Origin: DASRAA01 sp036512955
GTDB taxonomy: Bacteria; Acidobacteriota; Terriglobia; Terriglobales; Acidobacteriaceae
Length of the DNA stretch: 14,654 bases
NCBI GenBank assembly: GCA_036512955.1
Contig: DATBZX010000419.1
Location: 1 to 14,654, forward strand
Direction of reading: 5' to 3'
The stretch's first letter is position 1. Each line of letters opens with the position of its first letter. Position numbers and translations under genes: made by a program. Below are positions 1-6,575 of the stretch, piece by piece. The notes beneath the pieces were generated by a model. The model worked only from the letters and a program-made list of their open reading frames with translations. It did not search any database and was not told the DNA's origin.

Positions 1-201
1 TGAGACTCGTGGCCTACAGCTTTGTTGGGTTATGCGAGGGGGCATAGGGTCTTGTTGGAGACTCGGTGCCGAAGCACACAAATCGCCTAACTTCTGGGTA
101 GATACTCTCCCTCGACCCGAGTGTCTCAAGAAGAAACCCGAGTGCCACCGCCCAGGATGATCCCCACCCAAGGGATGGAACGGACTCTTGGTCCGAGACG
201 C
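1..201 (-). ncRNA. Candidate IS110/IS1111-type bridge RNA region
   Basis: This non-coding stretch lies 3' of the transposase. Read on the minus strand it can form several hairpins: stem 181-185/191-195; a stem in 165-180 (TCC-type arms around the CCCAAGGGATGG segment); a four-pair stem with a UUCG tetraloop at 66-77; and stem 31-35/42-46. It also holds short repeats: GAGACTCG at 2-9 and 58-65, TTGTTGG at 22-28 and 52-58, ACCCGAGTG at 115-123 and 136-144, and GAGTGTC at 119-125. The last is the reverse complement of GACACTC at 1297-1303 beside the other presumed end. Segments inside a structured RNA that match both ends of the element are what donor-guide loops of a bridge RNA would give. No promoter or covariation can be shown from one copy, so this is a candidate only. 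Confidence 0.35.
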
Positions 202-1266
202 TCAAGCTGCTTGCGGTTTCAATTGTTTGGCGTCGAAATGTGCTCCCTTCTTCCACAGGATTAGAGTGATCGCCGCAATCTTTCGCGCCAAGGTGAGGCG
301 AGCCATCTCTGGCTTCATGCCTTTGGCGAGCAAGCCTTGGTAGAAATCGTGGAACGCTCCCTCGCGGCTGCTGGCCATACTCGCCGCACTCTTGAAGATG
401 GTTTTCATATCATGGTTATGATTTTGATTGAGCCCACGCAGTTGCTGCGGTTTCTTGGAGCGCTGCACTTGTCCGCCCACGTAACGGTATTGGGCACTGT
501 CGCGCGTCTCGATCGCCAGCCCGCTGTAGGTCCACAGTTGCCGCTTGGTGCGGAAACGATGAGGAGTTTGGATCAGCGCGATTAGCAGTGCGGCTCGGAT
601 CGGGCCGATCGAAGGAACCTGGCGCAGTAATTTGGTCGCGCTCTGTTTCCGGCTTTCCGCCAACAGATCCTTCCGCACCGCTTGGCGCAACTCTCGCAGA
701 GCGTCGAGCTGTTGGTAGAAGAACTCAGCCCGTCGGCGGACGCCCGTTTCTCCAATCTTGTTCAACCACTCTGCGCGATGACGCGGGGCGTAGACTTGCT
801 GACCCTCACAGCCAATGCCCCAGCTTCGATACAGAGCCTTGACCCGATTCATCACCCGGGTAAGATCTTTGCTGATCGTCAGATAACTGCGGGCCAGCTC
901 CTTCAAAGTTCGTAGGCCGTTTTCGCCATGGTAGACCGAGCGCAGATATCCCCCGCGCAGCAGATCGGCAAGCTTGCGCGCGTCAATCTTGTCGCTCTTG
1001 TTGCCTTCCTTCAGCAGCGCGTTTTTCCGCGGATCGCACACCACTAGCTCCGTGATGTGTGGCTTCAGTAGGTCATACAGCCAAGCCGACCAGGTCCCTT
1101 CTTCCAAGGTCACATGCAAGTCACCGCGCAGTCCCTGGATAAACTGCAAGATGGTGCTCGCCTTGGTTTCGATGATCGATTCCATTACCAGTTTTCCCTC
1201 GCCGTTCATCGCCGCGATGGCAATCGCTTCTTTGTGCACGTCCATGCCGATATACTTAATGTCCAT
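202..1266 (-). CDS. IS110-family DEDD transposase/recombinase
   Basis: This is a complete 354-aa IS110-type recombinase, which catalyses cut-out and integration through a RuvC-like DEDD domain plus a C-terminal serine domain. The N-terminal domain opens with GMDVHK (Asp9). It continues with an EEGT motif (Glu55/56) and SDKIDA (Asp92, Asp95), giving the expected D-E-D-D set. A helical middle section with many Arg and Lys follows. The Transposase_20 domain starts at the helix-hairpin-helix-like VPSIGP segment (about 217-222), and Ser257 in RDSAQY is a plausible nucleophile by position. I chose the ATG at 1266 because AAAGGAG lies 7 nt upstream; the open frame extends 13 codons further, to 1305, but the family begins at this methionine. 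Length is normal and no frameshift or internal stop is seen, so the element may be active. Family assignment is firm; subgroup is inferred. Confidence 0.93.
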   Translation of the reverse strand: MDIKYIGMDVHKEAIAIAAMNGEGKLVMESIIETKASTILQFIQGLRGDLHVTLEEGTWSAWLYDLLKPHITELVVCDPRKNALLKEGNKSDKIDARKLADLLRGGYLRSVYHGENGLRTLKELARSYLTISKDLTRVMNRVKALYRSWGIGCEGQQVYAPRHRAEWLNKIGETGVRRRAEFFYQQLDALRELRQAVRKDLLAESRKQSATKLLRQVPSIGPIRAALLIALIQTPHRFRTKRQLWTYSGLAIETRDSAQYRYVGGQVQRSKKPQQLRGLNQNHNHDMKTIFKSAASMASSREGAFHDFYQGLLAKGMKPEMARLTLARKIAAITLILWKKGAHFDAKQLKPQAA

Positions 1267-1334
1267 ACGGGTGCTCCTTTCGGTAGAGCTTTGCGTGACA
1301 CTCAAAACCTACCTCAAAGGGGCGCCCTTTTATA

Positions 1335-1943
1335 ATGCGTCTTATGTTGACATTGGTCGCTTTGGTGATCGGTCATCGTTTCTATCCGCTCGCATATGTT
1401 CCCCAAACTGCACAGATGTTTGCGGCTAATGTGGTCTGTGATTTTCTAAGCTTCGTGTTCTCAATTGGTCTTCTGTTAGGAGCCGTCACTCCTGAAGCGC
1501 GACCGGCGGTGTGGTCGCAGAGCGAAATCAGTCGCCTAAGGTTGCCGAAACTACCAATACCGACGGCGGTGGCGGCGGACCTGGGCATCGCTCTCGTGTT
1601 TGCGTGCTTGTCGCTTTGGTGCGGGCTCGTGTTTACGAACCACGCCATTCCCGCAACCGCAGTCTTACGCACCTTGATCGGTCGCTCTATCTCTGGACGA
1701 GAGTGGGCCTTCGGGCCGTACTTTTGGGTCATGCACACCACCTTCATCCTCACGCTACTCTACCTCGGCGCAATACTGGTTACTTTGATCGCGAAGGCCG
1801 GGCTTGCACCGACCAGGTGGTTATTAGAGCGATTTGGGAATCGTGACATCAATCCGATTCGACTCGTTGCCAGCCTTATGGCACTAGCTGGTGCATCGCT
1901 GGGCGCGCTGCGGCTGCTGCTTGGCATTATGAGATCATTGTGA
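1335..1943 (+). CDS. Unrecognised multi-pass membrane protein, possibly 5'-truncated by the IS
   Basis: I do not recognise this 202-aa protein. It has well-formed hydrophobic segments at about residues 28-51, 79-102, 128-153 and 175-198, plus a short one at 3-13 that ends early in HRFYP. Charged loops separate the segments, as in a real inner-membrane protein. It begins just outside the presumed IS end. The frame is open back to a stop at 1296-1298, and no strong ribosome-binding site is seen (AAAGGGG about 12 nt upstream is only fair). The incomplete first membrane segment suggests that the native N-terminus may have been lost to the IS110 insertion; alternatively the gene is intact and the start is the second ATG at 1344. 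A perfect TATAAT overlaps the first ATG (1331-1336), which would suit a downstream start. The protein is probably real; its start is uncertain. Confidence 0.6.
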   Translation: MRLMLTLVALVIGHRFYPLAYVPQTAQMFAANVVCDFLSFVFSIGLLLGAVTPEARPAVWSQSEISRLRLPKLPIPTAVAADLGIALVFACLSLWCGLVFTNHAIPATAVLRTLIGRSISGREWAFGPYFWVMHTTFILTLLYLGAILVTLIAKAGLAPTRWLLERFGNRDINPIRLVASLMALAGASLGALRLLLGIMRSL

Positions 1944-2108
1944 TGTTCACAAGTCGATGTAAGGCCGGAACGATCAATTCATCAATGGTGCTCTTTCAAC
2001 CGGCGCATTCTCGAACGTTTCATAGCTTACAAATCTTCTCGCTTAAGCTCGCTGCGTGAACCATCCCCGTGTTATGCCAGGTGCGCGCCAACGGTTATGG
2101 GAAAAGCC
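1944..2108. other. Intergenic stretch without recognisable gene
   Basis: Between the membrane protein and the repeat cluster downstream of gdhA I see no plausible coding frame, RNA gene or clear promoter. The short open frame that starts at 2056 runs through the palindromic repeats and has no protein-like composition. Confidence 0.5.
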
Positions 2109-2110
2109 AC

Positions 2111-2132
2111 GGGGTGGGCTTGCGCCCACCCC
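2111..2132. repeat. Perfect 9-bp hairpin, REP-like; possible bidirectional terminator
   Basis: Arms GGGGTGGGC (2111-2119) and GCCCACCCC (2124-2132) are perfectly complementary around a TTGC loop. On the minus strand the hairpin is followed by GTGGCTTTT, so it could terminate gdhA transcripts. It sits between convergent genes and could also stop reads from the membrane-protein gene. The GC-rich perfect arms resemble the dispersed intergenic palindromes common in Acidobacteriota. A repeat or terminator role is inferred. Confidence 0.55.
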
Positions 2133-2161
2133 GCTTCGATTGCTTCAACTTCCTGAGCCAA

Positions 2162-2171
2162 GGCTGAAGCC
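2162..2171. repeat. Short palindrome with CTGAAG core
   Basis: GGCT-GA-AGCC, giving the core CTGAAG at 2164-2169. The same core appears in the longer palindromes at 3936-3965 and 3989-4008 on the other side of gdhA, so I read it as a weak member of one REP-like family. Confidence 0.35.
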
Positions 2172-2195
2172 CCAGCGTTTGTGTAAGGCTCAATT

Positions 2196-2215
2196 CACCA
2201 CGCTAAAGCGCGGTG
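2196..2215 (-). terminator. Hairpin just downstream of gdhA
   Basis: Read on the minus strand, CACCGCGC and GCGTGGTG pair over 8 bp (one G-U) around a TTTA loop, starting 9 nt after the gdhA stop codon. A second, overlapping 5-bp hairpin (CGGTG/CACCG) includes sequence right after the stop. No good T-run follows, so it is either a weak terminator or 3'-end stabiliser, or another REP-like palindrome with a CTAAAG core. Confidence 0.4.
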
Positions 2216-2224
2216 CTTCCACCG

Positions 2225-3625
2225 TTACACCAGGCCCTGGTCGAGCATGGCATTGGCGACCTTGAGGAAGCCGCCGATGTTGGCGCCGTTCACTAAATTG
2301 CCGGGCGTGCCGTACATTTCGGCCGTCTCGTAGCAGTTCTTGTGGATGGCGATCATGATTTTGTGCAGACGATCGTCCACTTCCTCGCGGGTCCAGGTCA
2401 GCCGCATGCTGTTCTGCGACATTTCCAGACCGGAGGTTGCGACGCCACCGGCGTTGGCCGCCTTGGCCGGGCCATAAAGAAGACCGGCTTCGAGGAACAG
2501 CTTGGTGGCTTCGAGCGTGCTGGGCATGTTCGCGCCCTCGGCAACGAGCTTGCACCCGTTGTTGATGAGGTTCTGCGCGTCCTTGGCGTTGATTTCGTTC
2601 TGGGTGGCGCTCGGGAACGCGCAATCCGCCTTGATGTTCCACAGCGGGTTGTAGCCGAGTTTCACGTCGGACGGCATGAAGATGGCCTTCTTGTACTGGT
2701 CGGTATAGTCGCGGATGCGGCCACGTTTGACGTTCTTCAGTTCCATGACCCACGCCAGCTTCTCGCGGTCGATGCCATCGGGATCGTACACAACGCCGTC
2801 GGAGTCGGAGAACGTGACCGGCTTGGCGCCGAAATCAAGCAGCTTCTCGACCGTGTACTGCGAAACGTTGCCACTGCCGGAAACCAGGCACATCTTGCCT
2901 TCCAGAGTGTCCTTGCGGGACTTCAGCATCTCGTCGGCGAAATACACGCAGCCGTAGCCGGTGGCTTCGGGACGAATCAGCGAGCCGCCCCAGGCCAGGC
3001 CCTTGCCGGTGAGCACGCCGGCGAATTCATTGCGCAGCCGCTTGTACTGGCCAAACAGGAAGCCGATCTCGCGTCCGCCCACGCCGATGTCGCCGGCGGG
3101 TACGTCGGTGTCGGGACCGATGTGGCGGCTGAGTTCGGTCATGAAGCTCTGGCAGAAGCGCATGACTTCGTTGTCACTCTTGCCCTTGGGATCGAAATCG
3201 GATCCGCCCTTGCCGCCGCCCATGGGCAGCGTGGTGAGCGAGTTCTTGAAAACCTGTTCGAAGGCCAGGAACTTCAGGATGCCGAGGTTGACCGACGGGT
3301 GGAAGCGCAGGCCGCCCTTGTAGGGGCCGATGGCGCTGTTCATCTCAATGCGGAATCCGCGATTGACCTGGATGTTGCCATGATCGTCAAACCACGGAAC
3401 GCGGAACATCAGGACGCGCTCGGGTTCCACGATGCGCTCGAGAATCCGCTCCGAGATGTACTCGGGGTGTCTCTCCAACACAAGGCGCAGCGACTCCATG
3501 ACTTCCTGAACGGCCTGGTGGAATTCGGGCTCGGCCGGATTCTTCGCTTTCACCAGTCCCATTACTTCGTTGATGTAATCGCCCGGAGTCTTGATTCCAG
3601 GCGAAGTCATTATTCCTACTGTCAT
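2225..3625 (-). CDS. gdhA: NADP-type glutamate dehydrogenase
   Basis: This 466-aa enzyme of the hexameric GdhA family reductively aminates 2-oxoglutarate with ammonia to give glutamate, most likely with NADPH (EC 1.4.1.4); it is cytoplasmic and central to nitrogen assimilation. The substrate domain shows GPYKGGLRFHP (Lys103), GGGKGGSDFDPKG (Lys139) and PAGDIGVGGRE with catalytic Asp179. The nucleotide domain has SGSGNV (249-254) and FSDSDG (about 272-277) in place of the acidic strand-end residue of NAD-specific enzymes, as in E. coli GdhA. I chose the ATG at 3625 because AGGAGG stands 7 nt upstream; the frame extends 12 codons further without a matching signal, and the ATG at 3610 is a weaker option. 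It appears monocistronic, with a hairpin after the stop and a long 5' region. NADP preference is inferred from sequence similarity. Confidence 0.95.
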   Translation of the reverse strand: MTVGIMTSPGIKTPGDYINEVMGLVKAKNPAEPEFHQAVQEVMESLRLVLERHPEYISERILERIVEPERVLMFRVPWFDDHGNIQVNRGFRIEMNSAIGPYKGGLRFHPSVNLGILKFLAFEQVFKNSLTTLPMGGGKGGSDFDPKGKSDNEVMRFCQSFMTELSRHIGPDTDVPAGDIGVGGREIGFLFGQYKRLRNEFAGVLTGKGLAWGGSLIRPEATGYGCVYFADEMLKSRKDTLEGKMCLVSGSGNVSQYTVEKLLDFGAKPVTFSDSDGVVYDPDGIDREKLAWVMELKNVKRGRIRDYTDQYKKAIFMPSDVKLGYNPLWNIKADCAFPSATQNEINAKDAQNLINNGCKLVAEGANMPSTLEATKLFLEAGLLYGPAKAANAGGVATSGLEMSQNSMRLTWTREEVDDRLHKIMIAIHKNCYETAEMYGTPGNLVNGANIGGFLKVANAMLDQGLV

Positions 3626-3771
3626 AAAAGGTCCTCCTACGAACCCTACTTCTAAGTTCACTGCTTAACCAAACACACTCGCGGGCCAAGACTCTCGGTT
3701 TACGGCTGCTTTCACCCCGCACTTGGCGAACAGAGTATTGGAGTCCCGTTCGGGCGGCTTCGCCGTGACCG

Positions 3772-3793
3772 CTATCACTCCCGAAGGTGATAG
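3772..3793. promoter_or_regulatory. Imperfect palindrome upstream of gdhA
   Basis: Arms CTATCACT (3772-3779) and GGTGATAG (3786-3793) pair over 8 bp with one G-T around a 6-nt spacer, about 150 bp upstream of the gdhA start. It could be an operator or part of a leader. No clear -35/-10 pair was found for gdhA in this 500-bp region, so the role is open. Confidence 0.3.
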
Positions 3794-3935
3794 ACGGGCC
3801 AAACAGTAACGTTTGTAACAAGTGCGCCGGAAGGAAAATACACCAAATCCGGCGGGGAAACAACGGGGGATTGGGGCGGGAACCGCATCAATCATGGGAG
3901 GGCGGGCAGCGTAAGTCCCACGCGCGGAAAAGCAG

Positions 3936-3965
3936 ATCCCCCGGGAGCTGAAGCTCCCAAGGGAT
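3936..3965. repeat. REP-like compound palindrome
   Basis: GGGAGCT (3943-3949) and AGCTCCC (3952-3958) form a perfect 7-bp stem around GA. After a 2-nt internal loop on each side, ATCCC (3936-3940) and GGGAT (3961-3965) extend it. The core is again CTGAAG. It lies in the divergent gdhA/ATP-grasp region. Confidence 0.6.
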
Positions 3966-3988
3966 GACAACTGCATAATAAGTGATGC

Positions 3989-4008
3989 GGCACGACTGAA
4001 GTCGTGCC
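3989..4008. repeat. REP-like palindrome with CTGAAG core
   Basis: GGCACGACT (3989-3997) and AGTCGTGCC (4000-4008) pair perfectly over 9 bp around GA, followed by CTGATACAAA. It is 24 bp from the previous palindrome and has the same CTGAAG centre, so the two look like a tandem of one dispersed family. From memory this motif type is frequent between acidobacterial genes; genome counts would be needed to confirm that. Confidence 0.6.
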
Positions 4009-4110
4009 CTGATACAAAGCGGTTCAGAATGGAGTAGCACAGTTTGACCCGCAGATATGCTGATAGCCCTTATCAATTGTTCTTATTAGCATTGGGTGCG
4101 GTCCACCTGC

Positions 4111-4116
4111 TAGGTT
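4111..4116 (+). promoter_or_regulatory. Possible -10 element directly before the ATP-grasp start
   Basis: TAGGTT (or the overlapping TTATAG at 4115-4120) lies 6 to 10 nt before the ATG at 4126. No Shine-Dalgarno sequence is visible in that gap, which fits a leaderless or very short leader transcript. No good -35 partner is seen, so this is weak. Confidence 0.25.
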
Positions 4117-4125
4117 ATAGAACTC

Positions 4126-5610
4126 ATGACTACGGCCTCGATCCAGGCTCTCCATCGCGGGCTCTTTGAGGGCTACGAGACGGGTGCGTTTTTCGACGAA
4201 ATGTTTGAGGCCTCGGGTGTTCCCCGGCCACACTACGCCAAGCTGTTTGAGATGCTGGGATCAGTGCCGCAGGCGCAGTTCGAAGACCGCCGCAACCTGG
4301 CCGACATTGCGTTTCTACTGCAGGGCATTACCTTCACGGTTTATAGCGACGGAACGGGAACGGAGCGACTGTTTCCGTTCGACCTGATCCCGCGCATACT
4401 CCCGCACACGGAGTGGAGCCGCATCGAACGTGGGTTGTCGCAGCGCGTGGTGGCGCTCAACCTTTTTCTGCAGGACGTCTACGACCAACAGCGCATCCTG
4501 AAGGAGCGCAAGATTCCGCGCTCGCTGGTTTATTCGTGTCACCATTTTCATCGCGAGATGATCGGTGTCGAAGTGCCGCACGGCATCTACACCCACATCT
4601 GCGGCATCGACCTGGTGCGGTGCTCGAAGACCGGCGATTTCCTGGTGCTGGAAGATAACGTCCGCACGCCGAGCGGCGTTTCCTACGTGCTGGAAAACCG
4701 GCAGGTGATGACGCGGACGTTCCCGGACGCGTTTCAGTCCTACGAAGTGTTGCCGGTACATCACTACCCGACGGAGTTGTGCCGCATTCTGCGTACGCTA
4801 TCGCCGCGCGGCGAGGCCAACGCGCAAGTCGTGCTGCTGACACCCGGCATTTACAACAGCGCGTATTTCGAACACAGCTTCCTGGCGCAGCAGATGGGCA
4901 TCGAGTTGGTCGAGGGCCGCGACCTCATCGTCGATGCCGGCGTGGTGTACATGAAAACTATCCACGGATTGCAGCGCGTGGATGTGATCTACCGCCGGGT
5001 GGATGACGAGTATCTCGATCCGCTGGTGTTCCGTCCTGAATCGCTCATGGGCGTGCCCGGATTGATGGGCGCCTATCGTGCGGGAAACGTTGCGCTGGCG
5101 AATGCCGTTGGCAACGGCGTGGCCGACGACAAAGCGGTGTGCGCTTACGTGCCCGACTTTATCCGCTTTTACCTGGGCGAGGAACCGATCCTGGGGACGG
5201 TCGAAACTTACTTGTGCTCGCGTCCCGATGACCTGAGCTACACGCTGGCACATTTGCCGGAACTGGTGGTGAAGGCCGTCGGCGAGTCGGGCGGATATGG
5301 CATGTTGATCGGTCCGGCATCGGACGAGGAGACCATCGAGATCTTCCGCAAGAAGATCGAGGCCGACCCGCGAAATTACATTGCGCAGCCGGTAATTGGG
5401 TTGTCGCGCGTGCCTTCCTACGATGTCAATTCCAAGCGCATGGCAGGGCGGCACGTAGATCTGCGTCCTTACTGCCTTTATGACGGGCAGGCTGTAACCA
5501 TTATTCCCGGCGGGCTGACGCGCGTGGCCTTACAGCCGGGTTCGCTGGTGGTGAATTCTTCCCAGGGCGGTGGCAGCAAGGACACCTGGGTCCTGAGGGA
5601 AGACTCCTGA
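4126..5610 (+). CDS. Circularly permuted ATP-grasp type 2 protein (DUF404/DUF407)
   Basis: This 494-aa protein belongs to the CP_ATPgrasp_2 family. These are predicted ATP-dependent carboxylate-amine ligases, thought to make or attach a short peptide; no substrate is established. Family signatures seen include the FDLIPR segment (about 85-90), ERGLSQRVVALNLFLQDVY (101-119), EDNVRTPSGVSYVLENR (176-192), a glycine-rich KAVGESGGYGMLIG nucleotide-loop-like stretch (about 383-396), and HVDLRPY followed by GGLTRVA and NSSQGGGSKDTWV near the C-terminus. Length is normal. It is the first gene of a same-strand trio, followed after 8 nt by an alpha-E gene and then a transglutaminase, the gene order long noted for this family in many bacteria. 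No Shine-Dalgarno sequence is evident before the ATG. Family call is strong; the reaction is inferred. Confidence 0.92.
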   Translation: MTTASIQALHRGLFEGYETGAFFDEMFEASGVPRPHYAKLFEMLGSVPQAQFEDRRNLADIAFLLQGITFTVYSDGTGTERLFPFDLIPRILPHTEWSRIERGLSQRVVALNLFLQDVYDQQRILKERKIPRSLVYSCHHFHREMIGVEVPHGIYTHICGIDLVRCSKTGDFLVLEDNVRTPSGVSYVLENRQVMTRTFPDAFQSYEVLPVHHYPTELCRILRTLSPRGEANAQVVLLTPGIYNSAYFEHSFLAQQMGIELVEGRDLIVDAGVVYMKTIHGLQRVDVIYRRVDDEYLDPLVFRPESLMGVPGLMGAYRAGNVALANAVGNGVADDKAVCAYVPDFIRFYLGEEPILGTVETYLCSRPDDLSYTLAHLPELVVKAVGESGGYGMLIGPASDEETIEIFRKKIEADPRNYIAQPVIGLSRVPSYDVNSKRMAGRHVDLRPYCLYDGQAVTIIPGGLTRVALQPGSLVVNSSQGGGSKDTWVLREDS

Positions 5611-5618
5611 GCACGGAA

Positions 5619-6575
5619 ATGTTGTCGCGAATTGCGGATTCGCTCTTCTGGCTGGCGCGTTACATGGAGCGCGCCGAGGACACCGCGCGCATTCTCGACG
5701 TGAACTATCACATGCTGCTGGAGCAGTCGGCTGTTCCCTACCGGCTACGATGGGACCCGCTGGTGGTGATGGCGGGCGAGCAGGAACGTTTCGCACAATT
5801 CTACGAAGAAGCGAATGCGCAGACGGTGTATGAGTTCCTGGCGTTTCGTCCTGACAATCCGAACTCGATCGTGCAGTGCATCACCAAGGCGCGGGAAAAC
5901 GCGCGCACCATTCGTGACCGCATCTCGCGCGAGATGTGGGAAGACATCAACGGCCTCTACCATTCGGTGACACGATTCGATCCAGCCGAGCAGATTTCCA
6001 GCGGGCCGCACCGTTTTTGCGATGCGGTGAAGTTTGGCAGCCATCGCTTCTTCGGCGTGACCGACGCTACCCTGCCGCACGATGAAGGCTGGGACTTCCT
6101 GAAGATTGGGTGGTCGCTGGAACGCGCGGAAATGACGGCGCGGCTGGTGGACCTGCAGTTCCAGTCGCTGCTGGAAACTCCGTTCATAGCGGGCACCGCC
6201 GATAATCATCAGTGGATGGCAGTGCTAAAGTCGGTGGGCGCCTACGAAGCCTATCGCCGCCAATACCACTCACCGATTGAACCGGAGCGGGTGGCTGAGA
6301 TGTTGATTCTGCATCCCAAACATCCACGGTCGATCCGCTTCAGCATTACCGAGTTGCAAACCGGACTGCGGGCGATCAGTGGCACCGGGCCCGGCTCGTA
6401 TGCCAACGAGGCGGAGCGGCTCACGGGCAAAGTTCTGGAAAGCCTGCGCTACGATACTGTCGAAGACATCTTCCGGCGAGGGCTGCACGATTATTTGACC
6501 AGCCTGCTGACTAAATGCCGCACCATCGGCGAGGACATCGCCCACACCTACTTCTACTACGGAGCTGGCGCATGA
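5619..6575 (+). CDS. Alpha-E domain-containing protein (DUF403)
   Basis: This 318-aa, mainly helical protein opens with the alpha-E hallmark: LSRIADSLFWLARYMERAE, then DTARILDVNYHMLL (about residues 2-35). A second helical repeat-like element, GWSLERAEMTARLVDLQFQSLL, lies in the middle (about 167-188). Alpha-E proteins almost always accompany CP-ATP-grasp ligases, sometimes fused to them, and are thought to act as their partner in the same peptide-linking step; the activity is unknown. The start is 8 nt after the ATP-grasp stop, with a modest GAGCACGGAA upstream. The stop overlaps the next start as ATGA, so translation of the trio is probably coupled. Length is typical for the family and no broken segment is seen. 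Confidence 0.92.
   Translation: MLSRIADSLFWLARYMERAEDTARILDVNYHMLLEQSAVPYRLRWDPLVVMAGEQERFAQFYEEANAQTVYEFLAFRPDNPNSIVQCITKARENARTIRDRISREMWEDINGLYHSVTRFDPAEQISSGPHRFCDAVKFGSHRFFGVTDATLPHDEGWDFLKIGWSLERAEMTARLVDLQFQSLLETPFIAGTADNHQWMAVLKSVGAYEAYRRQYHSPIEPERVAEMLILHPKHPRSIRFSITELQTGLRAISGTGPGSYANEAERLTGKVLESLRYDTVEDIFRRGLHDYLTSLLTKCRTIGEDIAHTYFYYGAGA

Larger units (their letters stand above)
1..1312 (-). mobile_element. IS110-family insertion sequence (boundaries approximate)
   Basis: The element is defined by an intact IS110-type DEDD transposase read on the minus strand (start 1266, stop 202). IS110 elements usually lack clear terminal inverted repeats and make no long target duplication, so the ends cannot be fixed from one copy. 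Imperfect direct matches TGAGACTC-n4-CCTAC at 1-17 and TGACACTC-n4-CCTAC at 1296-1312 (12 of 17 identical) bracket about 1.28 kb, a normal length for the family, and are my best guess for the ends. The side upstream of the transposase is short (about 45 bp) and the side downstream is about 200 bp. That geometry fits the IS1111-like subgroup, in which the non-coding RNA lies 3' of the recombinase gene. The left end could lie outside the window. Confidence 0.6.
3626..4125. other. 500-bp divergent intergenic region (gdhA / ATP-grasp operon)
   Basis: It holds the palindromes listed separately, the gdhA leader and the start region of the ATP-grasp operon. The minus-strand open frame at 3665-3976 is Ser/Arg/Pro-rich, runs through the repeats and is not believable as a gene. 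No tRNA or riboswitch was recognised. Confidence 0.5.

Noticed and set aside
15..1293. Direct repeat TACAGCTTTG (15-24) / TAGAGCTTTG (1284-1293) as IS ends
   Set aside because: It is short, and its inner copy would leave under 30 bp upstream of the transposase start; the TGAsACTC-n4-CCTAC pair is the better candidate, although this one cannot be excluded.
974..1429. 151-aa plus-strand frame across the transposase start and IS edge
   Set aside because: Mostly antisense to the transposase; Ser/Cys/Phe-rich and without a ribosome-binding site.
2342..3655. 437-aa open frame on the plus strand, opposite gdhA
   Set aside because: It is the antisense shadow of a clear glutamate dehydrogenase; long antisense frames are expected in GC-rich, codon-biased genes, and its sequence shows no domain or start signal.
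3665..3976. 103-aa minus-strand frame upstream of gdhA
   Set aside because: It runs through palindromic repeats and has an implausible Arg/Ser/Pro composition.
4798..5454. 218-aa open frame on the minus strand inside the ATP-grasp gene
   Set aside because: It overlaps a well-supported family member completely and shows no domain-like sequence.
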